This document shows positions 1 to 5,550 of a stretch of 28,788 nt of DNA, piece by piece; the first letter of the stretch is position 1; each line of letters starts with the position of its first letter. The position numbers and the translations under genes are program-made. The DNA is from Burkholderiaceae bacterium (GTDB taxonomy: Bacteria > Pseudomonadota > Gammaproteobacteria > Burkholderiales > Burkholderiaceae_C), in contig JALOSD010000019.1 of the NCBI GenBank assembly GCA_025458585.1, positions 1 through 28,788 on the forward strand, in the 5' to 3' direction. The notes beneath the pieces are model-generated. The model was not told the DNA's origin and did no database searches. It was given only the letters and a program-made list of their open reading frames with translations.

Positions 1-210
1 GCCAACCCGGCGCTGCAGGGTGCGCAGGACCGAGTCGCTGAACCGCTCGGGGTGGCGACGCTGCAGTTCCTCCAGCAGCGTCACCGCCATCAGCGAGGGC
101 GCGCCTTCAAGCATCGGCACCACCTCCGCGTCCCAGACCGCCGCCAGCGGTTCAGCGCGGGTGCGCCAGTGGCGTGGCGGCCGTTGCGACGGCAGCACCG
201 TCGCTGCCTC
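1..210 (-). pseudogene. IS21-family (IstA-like) transposase fragment
   Basis: Read leftward, this stretch has the pattern of the region between the N-terminal HTH and the DDE core of IS21-type transposases: a Leu-Pro-Ser-Gln turn (184-195), the motif HWRTRAEPLAAVWD, then LLEELQRRHPERF and VLRTLQRRV reaching the window edge. The frame is open to position 1, so the rest, if present, lies outside. The usual upstream HTH helices are absent. From about 210 the plus strand reads instead as an AlpA-like protein, so the insertion sequence is probably truncated on this side. It marks accessory DNA and may have cut into the neighbouring gene. The family call rests on remembered motifs only. Confidence 0.6.
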
Positions 211-394
211 CAGCCGGACGATCTTCCGGCGGATGCAGCGGGAAGCGAACCCGTTCCCGCCACCCCGCATGCAGCACGCGGGCAGCGCCAATCTGTGGGA
301 TGCGGCGGACGTGGCCGCGTGGGAGCGGCGCGAGCGTGAACGGACGCGATCACGGACCGTCGTCGGCTGCGTGAGCTTGAGGTCAGCGTCATGA
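209..394 (+). pseudogene. AlpA-like DNA-binding protein, 3' fragment
   Basis: The plus frame reads SSRTIFRRMQREANPFPPP, then a segment with NLWDAADVAAWE. This resembles the C-terminal half of AlpA/excisionase-type winged-helix proteins: a recognition helix, a 'FPPP' wing, then a helix with Trp-Asp and VAAWE. The N-terminal half is missing, and upstream sequence matches an IS21-type transposase on the other strand. The stop overlaps the next start as ATGA (391-394), so the two frames are translationally coupled, which supports this frame. AlpA proteins act as excisionases or regulators for integrase-bearing islands, which would suit the integrase at 2329-3642. An alternative is a chance frame antisense to the transposase. 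Confidence 0.4.
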
Positions 395-783
395 GCGGGT
401 CCACCCTCAGGAAGCTGCGTGGCGGCTGCTATGCGGTCACGCTGGCATTGCCGCCCGACATCGCGGAGTTCGCGCTGGAGGGGTTCCGCGCGCGGGGCTT
501 TGAAAGCGCGGACGCCCATCTTTCCTGTGTGCTGAACTCGGCGATGTTCGACGAGATGTGCGCCGAACGGGAGGGCGAAGGCTCGCCGTACAACGGCTTT
601 TTTGAGAAGGGTGACGACGACTTGCCCTTCCGAGGCGCGATCAAGACGCAAGCGCGGGCCTTGTCCCTTGCCGCAGCCGTTCATCCCCGTGGGGTCGGTT
701 GTCCGAAAAATGACTACAAATTTCGGACGAGAACTTGCTTGCTTCTTGTCCGAAAAACGTATACAAATATCGGACAGGAGTAG
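391..783 (+). CDS. Hypothetical protein of the mobile element, 130 aa
   Basis: I do not recognise this protein. Its ATG overlaps the stop of the AlpA-like frame by 4 bases (ATGA), with GAGG about 8 bases upstream. The first 75 residues look like a real soluble protein (acidic, with CVLNSAMFDEM). From about residue 85 the composition changes, and the frame runs through both operator palindromes at 701-775 and stops inside the ribosome-binding site of the next gene. The native protein may therefore have ended earlier, with the present 3' end created by a rearrangement. It is probably cargo of the integrated element. Confidence 0.4.
   Translation: MSGSTLRKLRGGCYAVTLALPPDIAEFALEGFRARGFESADAHLSCVLNSAMFDEMCAEREGEGSPYNGFFEKGDDDLPFRGAIKTQARALSLAAAVHPRGVGCPKNDYKFRTRTCLLLVRKTYTNIGQE
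701..775 (+). promoter_or_regulatory. Two 28-bp palindromic operators before the toxin-antitoxin pair
   Basis: Two near-identical 28-bp sites lie at 701-728 and 748-775, 47 bp apart start to start. Each begins GTCCGAAAAA and ends in TCGGAC, so the arms GTCCGA and TCGGAC form an inverted repeat. The centre TACAAAT is shared. A possible -10 (TATACA, 760-765) lies inside the second site, and AGGAG (776-780) precedes the GTG start at 787. AbiEi-type antitoxins are known to repress their own promoter through inverted repeats, so these are good autoregulatory operators. The binding protein is inferred from position. Confidence 0.75.
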
Positions 784-786
784 ATC

Positions 787-1436
787 GTGTCCGACCTCGG
801 AAGCCGCATAGCCGCCACCATCGACACCGGCCCGACAGGCCGGGTGTGGGTTCCGGCTGACTTCGCCGGGCGGCTGGCAATCTGCGCCGGATAGAGCGGG
901 GTCTGTACGACCGCCCGGCGATCAACAGCCTGACCAAGCGCCCGACCGTCCCCGACTACCGCGAGGTTCTCGATGCGCTGTCACGGCGCGACCAGCTTCG
1001 GATGCTGGTTGACGGCATGACGGCGGCGAACGATCTCGGCCTGACCGACGCTGTACCCGCACGGGTCACGATCCATACCGATGCGCGCCGCCGCTCGATC
1101 CAACTGGACAATCTCGTGATCGAGTTCAAGCTGACCGCACCGAGCCGCCTCTACTGGGCAGGGCGGCCCGCCATGCGCATCGTGCAGGCGCTGCACTGGC
1201 TCAAGGACACGCTCACGCGGGACAGCGACCTCATCAGAAGCCGTCTCGCATCTATCCTGGCCGACGGCAAGCGCGGTCCGTCGATCCGTGACGATCTCCA
1301 GCAGGGATTCGGAACCCTCCCGGCATGGATGCAGGATTTCCTGCGGACGGTTCCAGGCTTCGATCTGTCGCCACCCGTGCCGCCGGTAAAGCCCTCGCGT
1401 ACGAAAGAGGCAGCGGCGACGGGAGGCGCGCCATGA
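787..1436 (+). pseudogene. DUF6088 / AbiEi-type antitoxin, frameshifted
   Basis: The frame from GTG 787 (AGGAG seven bases before) encodes SDLGSRIAATIDTG and VWVPADFA, typical of DUF6088 N-termini, then stops at 891-893. The rest of the family continues in another frame from about 867: NLRRIERGLYDRPAINSLT, VDGMTAANDLGLTDAVPARV and LYWAGRPAMRIVQALHWL. Between the halves a short segment expected in the winged-helix region is missing, so this is an internal deletion rather than one dropped base. The second half is open from 867 to 1436 and could be translated from an internal start (GTG 1005). DUF6088 proteins are antitoxins and autorepressors of AbiEii toxins; MosA of SXT plays the same role. 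The stop overlaps the toxin start as ATGA. Confidence 0.75.
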
Positions 1437-2437
1437 ACAAGAACTTCGCCAACGTCATCTCGGCGACCGACAAGGAGCGGCTTGACCTGTTTCTTGCGAC
1501 CGCCGCTCGCATGGGTACAGCCGTCCAGAACGTCGAAAAGGACTTCTGGGTGTGCTGGACGCTCGATGCACTCTTCAACGGCCTCGAACCAAGCGGCCCG
1601 CGTCTCCTGTTCAAAGGCGGAACGTCGCTTTCCAAGGCGTTCGGCCTCATCCCGCGCTTCTCCGAGGACATCGACATCACGGTCTTCCGTGGCGATCTCG
1701 GCCAGGATGTCGAGGTCGAAGCGCTTCAAGGGCTGAGCGGGAAGCAGCGCAGGAAGCGCCTGGATGCCCGACGCCTGTCAGACATACCTGCACGGCCCCT
1801 TCTCGGCGCAGCTTCACGCCATCGCGACGGCGGGGATCGGCAAGGATCGCTGCAAGCTTGAGGCTGACCCGGAAGACAAGGATGGGCAAACGCTGCTCTT
1901 CTGGTACCCGGCGGTGACGAGCCGCGACGAGTACATCCGCTCGGCGGTCAAGATCGAGTCCGGTGCGAAGTCGGCGCTTGATCCGCACACGTCGGCGTCG
2001 ATCTTCGCGTCTCCAACATCACGACGGTGCGCCCCGAACGAACGCTTTGGGACAAGGTCGCCATCCTGCACGGCCTGCGCCAGTGGTACGAGCGACGGGG
2101 CGAACTCAAGCAAGGCGGACAGCGCGTCTCACGGCACTACCACGATGTGTTCCGGCTCATGCAGAGCGAACAGGCGAAAACGTGGCTGGCCGACCGCGCG
2201 CTGGGCGCTGACTGCGTGCTTCATGCCAGCCTGTTCTTCGGGAGTCCGGACCTTGGGCTGGATTCAGCCCAGCCGGGAAGCTTCACGCTGCAACCGACGG
2301 CTGCCATGCGTGAAGCCCTGGGCGCCGACTATCGGGCGATGGTCGGAATGGTGTTCGGCGCGCCGCCGCCTCTCGACGAAGTCCTTGCGGGCGTCGCCGA
2401 GGTCGAGCGCATCGTCAACGCGCCGGACGGTGTCTGA
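1433..2437 (+). pseudogene. AbiEii-type nucleotidyltransferase toxin, frameshifted
   Basis: Starts at ATG 1433 (GGAGG at 1422-1426), overlapping the antitoxin stop. The N-terminal part contains FKGGTSLSKAFGLIPRFSED followed by IDITVF: the GGTS...(S/D)-x-D nucleotidyltransferase signature with the catalytic acidic pair. Near 1760 the family sequence moves to the next frame (ACQTYLHGPF, DGQTLLFWYPAVTS, IESGAKSALDPH). Near 1985-2000 it moves back (VGVDLRVSNITTVRPERTLW, DKVAILHGL, VSRHYHDVFRL) with about 15 expected residues missing. The gene carries two frame changes and is surely inactive as written. AbiEii toxins modify cellular targets by nucleotide transfer and stop growth; SXT carries a relative, MosT. 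The last 36 codons of the opposing integrase overlap its 3' end. Confidence 0.8.
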
Positions 2438-3642
2438 CCCGCGACGATGCTTTCAAGGCGGTCGGTCCAGGCCCTCAAGGCCGCAGCCTGTTCCTGAAGG
2501 TAGTCGTGATGGTCGTAGACCTGCCAGGCACCGGGCATCCGATGCCCGAGCATGATCTCCGCGATGTGAGGCTCGGTCAGCGTCGAGAAGTTGGTGCGGG
2601 CCGTCCGCCGCAGGTCGTGGATGGACCAGTGCTCCATTTCAAACTTCTCGTGTCGCATTAGCCACTGCATGACGTTGTAGGGCAGCGCCAGTGGCGCGCT
2701 CGTTCCCATGGGCTCGTCGCTACCTGCATTGGTGAACAGGTAGCGGCTCCCGGCGCTCAAGGCCATCGCCTCCTTGATCAGCGGCGCGGTCTCGGGCGTG
2801 ATGGGCCGGAGGAGCGGCTTGCCGGTCGCGTGCCCGAGCTTGTGGTTGCCGGGCGGCACCGTCCACACGCTGCGCTCGAAGTCGAAGTGGCTCTTCTCGG
2901 CCTGCCGCAGCTCGCCATTCCGGCAGCCGTAGATCAGGCAGAGCTTCAGGAAGAGGCAGTTCTTCGCGGCCATGCGCGAGCGTTCGATGGCGCGCCAGAC
3001 TCTTGCGATCTCGTCGCCCGAGAGCGTGCGCGATCCGGGGAGCTTCTTGATCTGCAAGTCTTCCTTGGCGTTGATCCCGGCGAGTGCGCTGGTGGCGATC
3101 AGCTCACGACGCAAGGCCCACTTCAGCATCTGCTTGGCGTTGACGAGGATGCGCTCGGCAATACCGGGCCGCAAGGTCGCGTGCTTCTCCAGCAGATCGA
3201 GCCACTGATGCAACGTCACCTTCTCGGCGGGCAACTTCCCGATCACCGGGAAGACGTGCAGCTCAAAGCTGCGCAGGATGTCGTAGTGCCCCTTCTTGTT
3301 CTTCTCGCAGTAGGCCGTGTGCCAGGCGCGGAAGAGCGTTTCGACGGTCTCGACCTTGTTGATGGCCTGCCGTTCAAGGAGGCGGACGATGCGCGGATCG
3401 TGCCCCTGCTCGTGCTGGGCGCGCAGCCGCTGCGCTTCGTCGCGCGCCTGCTTCAGGCTCATCAGCGGGTAGCTGCCAAGGTCCAGCCGGGAGAATTTGC
3501 CGCCGCTGCGGAAGCGCAACTGGAACGTGATCTTGCCCTTGGGCGTGATCCGGACGCCCAGTCCATCACGGTCGCCGCGTTCGGCCAGGCGGGGCCGTTC
3601 CTTCCCATGATTGGCCTTGAGCCAAGTGTCGGAGAGCGCCAT
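2329..3642 (-). CDS. int: P4-type tyrosine integrase
   Basis: A 437-residue site-specific recombinase that cuts and joins DNA at the element's attachment site. The N-terminus (MALSDTWLKAN, then GLGVRITPKGKITFQLRFR) is the DUF4102 arm-binding domain. The catalytic domain has Arg in YGCRNGELR, His and Arg in HDLRRTARTNF, His in EIMLGHRMPG and the nucleophile Tyr in VYDHHDY. I start at ATG 3642 because AGGTG lies six to ten bases upstream; an in-frame ATG at 3663 lies inside a repeat. The C-terminus runs about 36 residues past the usual family end into the AbiEii 3' end, so the native stop was probably lost. It reads toward the element, about 200 bases from the broken prfC, as expected for the integrase that made this insertion. 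It looks like integrases of prfC-targeted elements, from memory. Confidence 0.93.
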   Translation of the reverse strand: MALSDTWLKANHGKERPRLAERGDRDGLGVRITPKGKITFQLRFRSGGKFSRLDLGSYPLMSLKQARDEAQRLRAQHEQGHDPRIVRLLERQAINKVETVETLFRAWHTAYCEKNKKGHYDILRSFELHVFPVIGKLPAEKVTLHQWLDLLEKHATLRPGIAERILVNAKQMLKWALRRELIATSALAGINAKEDLQIKKLPGSRTLSGDEIARVWRAIERSRMAAKNCLFLKLCLIYGCRNGELRQAEKSHFDFERSVWTVPPGNHKLGHATGKPLLRPITPETAPLIKEAMALSAGSRYLFTNAGSDEPMGTSAPLALPYNVMQWLMRHEKFEMEHWSIHDLRRTARTNFSTLTEPHIAEIMLGHRMPGAWQVYDHHDYLQEQAAALRAWTDRLESIVAGQTPSGALTMRSTSATPARTSSRGGGAPNTIPTIAR

Positions 3643-3654
3643 TTCGCACCTATG

Positions 3655-3716
3655 TGTGTACATAGCGCGAAGCGGGTTGCGGGGAGCGGGCGTTTATGTA
3701 CACGGCTATGTACACA
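3655..3716. promoter_or_regulatory. Repeated ATGTACAC sites in the int promoter
   Basis: Three copies of a TGTACA-centred motif flank the integrase start. TGTGTACATAG (3655-3665) and CTATGTACACA (3706-3716) form a perfect 11-bp inverted pair, and a third, TATGTACAC, lies at 3695-3703. The spacing places them over the int leader and promoter. They could be operators for a repressor of int or binding sites for an excisionase. The sequence does not name the protein. Confidence 0.6.
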
Positions 3717-3751
3717 TCGCCCCTGTCTGCACCTGTCGCGCCGTGGCTTCA

Positions 3752-3833
3752 CTTGACCACGGTGACGGGTGCGGCTTCCTCGTCCTTTCCTCCCAAAGAG
3801 CCTCGCTGTGGCGCAGCTTGACCCTGCTTGACC
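3752..3833. repeat. CTTGACC direct repeats: candidate integrase arm sites
   Basis: CTTGACC occurs at 3752-3758, 3817-3823 and 3827-3833. The last two are 10 bp apart (one helical turn) and lie 15-45 bp from the prfC junction. Tyrosine integrases with a DUF4102-type N-domain bind short direct repeats (arm sites) at one-turn spacing beside the core site, so this is the expected layout. The rest of 3717-3840 shows no gene. Confidence 0.45.
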
Positions 3834-3907
3834 TAGAGCCCGATGTGAGGGTGGGAGATGATGGCGAAGGTGCGCCGGCGGCGCACCTCGGTGGCGAGGT
3901 CGGACAT
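3833..3907 (-). pseudogene. prfC: prfC (release factor 3) 5' fragment, cut by the mobile element
   Basis: From ATG at 3907 the minus strand encodes MSDLATEVRRRRTFAIISHP (3848-3907). That is the N-terminus of peptide chain release factor 3, a GTPase that recycles RF1/RF2, in which ISHP is followed by the P-loop DAGKTT. Here the sequence instead continues HIGL and stops (3833-3835), so the gene breaks exactly at the P-loop. The integrase and its candidate sites begin beyond the break. SXT/R391 elements are known to integrate in the 5' end of prfC and to supply a new 5' end for the rest of the gene. That remainder should lie past the left end of the element, outside this window. Confidence 0.85.
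3845..3862. other. Probable element-chromosome junction (att core) in prfC
   Basis: Prf C coding similarity ends around 3848, after the codons for Ile-Ile-Ser-His-Pro (3848-3862 on the minus strand). The recombination core must lie at or just before this point. Its exact limits cannot be set without the other end of the element or an empty site. Confidence 0.5.
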
Positions 3908-3912
3908 GGCAC

Positions 3913-3943
3913 AAAAGCGGCGGCCCGCGCGTGGCGGGCCGCT
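3913..3943 (-). terminator. Rho-independent terminator, leftward
   Basis: A 10-bp GC-rich stem (3919-3928 paired with 3934-3943, one G-U pair) has a 5-base loop. In the leftward direction it is followed within two bases by TTTT (3913-3916). It lies 30 bases beyond the relic dps stop at 3974 and six bases before the prfC start, so it should end dps transcripts and separate them from prfC. Confidence 0.65.
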
Positions 3944-3973
3944 TGACGGGAGGCGCGGATTATCGCCGCCAGA

Positions 3974-4014
3974 TCACTCTTCGAGCAGCGACCGAAGCAT
4001 CCACGCCGTCTTTT
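3974..4014 (-). pseudogene. Relic second copy of the dps 3' end
   Basis: This 41-bp segment repeats the last 41 bases of dps (4039-4079), offset by 65 bp, with 36 identities. Read leftward it encodes KTAWMLRSLLEE and a stop, against KTAWMLRSLLED in dps. All five differences are synonymous except the last codon (Glu/Asp). The 19 bases at 3996-4014 and 4061-4079 are identical. Divergence confined to silent sites means both copies were once under coding selection, so this is the tail of a lost dps paralogue or of an allele replaced by recombination. Confidence 0.7.
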
Positions 4015-4038
4015 GGCTGCGCCGAAAGCCGGCAGGCA

Positions 4039-4542
4039 TCAGTCCTCCAGCAACGACCGCAGCATCCACGCCGTCTTTTCATGCACGTCGAGGCGCTGGG
4101 TCAGGAGGTCGGCCGTGGGCTGGTCGTCGGCCTTCGCGGCGAGCGCGAACACGCCGCGCGCGGTGCGCGCGACCGCCTCGTGGCCCTCGACGAGGATGCG
4201 CACCATCTCCATCGCCTTAGGCGGCTCGGCCGGCGCGTCGGGAATGCTGCTGAGCTTGCCGTACTGCGCGTAGCTGCCCGGCGCCGGGTGGCCGAGCGAG
4301 CGGATGCGCTCGGCGATCGGGTCGACGGCGTTCCACAGCTCGGTGTACTGCGTCATGAACATCGCGTGCAGCGTGTTGAACATCGGCCCAGTGACGTTCC
4401 AATGGAAGTTGTGGGTCGTCAGGTACAGCGTGTAGGTGTCGGCGAGCAGCCGGCTCAGCCCGCCGGCGATCGCCGCGCGGTCTTTCTCGCCGATGCCGAT
4501 GTCGATCTGCAGGGCGCCGCCCTTGCCGTTCTTCTTGCCCAT
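4039..4542 (-). CDS. dps: Dps ferritin-like DNA-binding/ferroxidase protein
   Basis: Encodes 167 residues, the family's usual length. Dps dodecamers oxidise and store iron using H2O2 and shield DNA during oxidative stress and starvation. The ferroxidase signature THNFHWNVTGP...LH...AVDPIAER is complete: His47, His59, Asp74 and Glu78 match the intersubunit iron ligands. The N-terminus is short and Lys/Gly-rich (MGKKNGKGG), fitting DNA contact. AGGAG is well placed before the ATG. It lies 54 bases downstream of oxyR in the same direction; in many proteobacteria OxyR activates dps, so regulation by its neighbour is likely, though no site was identified. A terminator follows at 3913-3943. Confidence 0.96.
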   Translation of the reverse strand: MGKKNGKGGALQIDIGIGEKDRAAIAGGLSRLLADTYTLYLTTHNFHWNVTGPMFNTLHAMFMTQYTELWNAVDPIAERIRSLGHPAPGSYAQYGKLSSIPDAPAEPPKAMEMVRILVEGHEAVARTARGVFALAAKADDQPTADLLTQRLDVHEKTAWMLRSLLED

Positions 4543-4596
4543 CGTGTGCTCCTGTCGTCGTGGTCGGACGACCGAGTCTAGCGAAGCGTCGGCGCG

Positions 4597-5520
4597 TCAA
4601 CCCGTCAGGCGCTTGACGCCCGGCAACTCGCAGCCGTAGACGGCGTTGCGCAGCGCCGCGATCGCCTCGTAGCGCGTGAAGGTGCGCCGCCACGCGAGCA
4701 CGACGCGGCGGGTGGGCACGGGCTCGGCGAACGGGACGTAGACCACGTGCGGCTGCGGCTCCTTCGGCACGCTCAGCTGCGGCACGACGGTGACGCCCAT
4801 GCCCGAGGCGACCATGTGCTTGATCGTCTCGAGCGACGAGCCCTCGAAGCTCTTGCGGATGCCCTCGGCGTCGCTCGAGAAGCGCGCGAACTCGGGGCAC
4901 ACCTCAAGCACGTGGTCGCGGAAGCAATGCCCGGTGCCCAGCAGCAGCATCGTCTCGCGCTTGAGCTCCTCGCTGGTGATGTGTTCGCGCCCGGCCAGCG
5001 GGTGCGTCCTCGGCACCGCGACCATGAACGGCTCGTCGTACAGCGGCGCGATCGCGAGACCCGTGTCGGGAAACGGCTCGGCCATGATCGCGCAGTCGAG
5101 CTCGCCGGTGCGCAGCATCTCGAGCAGCTTGACGGTGAAGTTCTCCTGCAGCATCAGCGGCATCTGCGGCGTCATCTCGATCGCGTGCCGCACGAGCTCG
5201 GGCAGCAGGTACGGCCCGATCGTGTAGATGATGCCCAGGCGCAGCGGGCCGGCGAGCGGGTCCTTGCCGCGCTTGGCGATCTCCTTGATCGCCGCCGCCT
5301 GCTCGATCACGGCCTGCGCCTGGCGCACGATCTCCTCGCCCAGCGGCGTCACGCTGACCTCGCTCGCGCCGCGCTCGAAGATCTTGACGTCGAGCTCCTC
5401 CTCGAGCTTCTTGATGGCGACCGACAGCGTGGGCTGCGAGACGAAGCAGGCCTCGGCGGCGCGGCCGAAGTGCTTCTCGCGGGCGACGGCGACGATGTAG
5501 CGCAGCTCGGTCAGCGTCAT
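4597..5520 (-). CDS. oxyR: OxyR, peroxide-sensing LysR-type activator
   Basis: Encodes 307 residues. The N-terminal HTH (TELRYIVAVAREKHFGRAAE and FVSQPTLSVAIKKLEEEL) is typical of LysR regulators, and an effector domain follows. The redox cysteines are present at the exact E. coli numbering, Cys199 and Cys208 (GTGHCFRDHVLEVCPE), which separates OxyR from other LysR proteins. H2O2 forms a disulfide between them and turns on catalase, peroxidase and dps genes. It sits between recG (30 bases upstream) and dps (54 bases downstream), all leftward. No strong Shine-Dalgarno sequence is visible before the ATG, which follows recG closely. Confidence 0.95.
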   Translation of the reverse strand: MTLTELRYIVAVAREKHFGRAAEACFVSQPTLSVAIKKLEEELDVKIFERGASEVSVTPLGEEIVRQAQAVIEQAAAIKEIAKRGKDPLAGPLRLGIIYTIGPYLLPELVRHAIEMTPQMPLMLQENFTVKLLEMLRTGELDCAIMAEPFPDTGLAIAPLYDEPFMVAVPRTHPLAGREHITSEELKRETMLLLGTGHCFRDHVLEVCPEFARFSSDAEGIRKSFEGSSLETIKHMVASGMGVTVVPQLSVPKEPQPHVVYVPFAEPVPTRRVVLAWRRTFTRYEAIAALRNAVYGCELPGVKRLTG

Positions 5521-5550
5521 GCGGCGATTGTGCGCCAGCGCGGCGGCCCG

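Noticed and set aside
1433..2437. Programmed frameshifting in the toxin gene
   Set aside because: No slippery sequence was seen at the changes, and family residues are missing at the second one, which fits deletion.
3817..3850. CTTGACC region as a MerR-type promoter
   Set aside because: The spacing and dyad do not fit a MerR operator, and no MerR gene is adjacent; the repeats fit integrase arm sites better.
3974..4079. The dps tail repeat as the attachment site of the integrase
   Set aside because: The element break is in prfC, further left; the native terminator and prfC start lie left of the repeat, so it is chromosomal. A separate event in dps remains possible.
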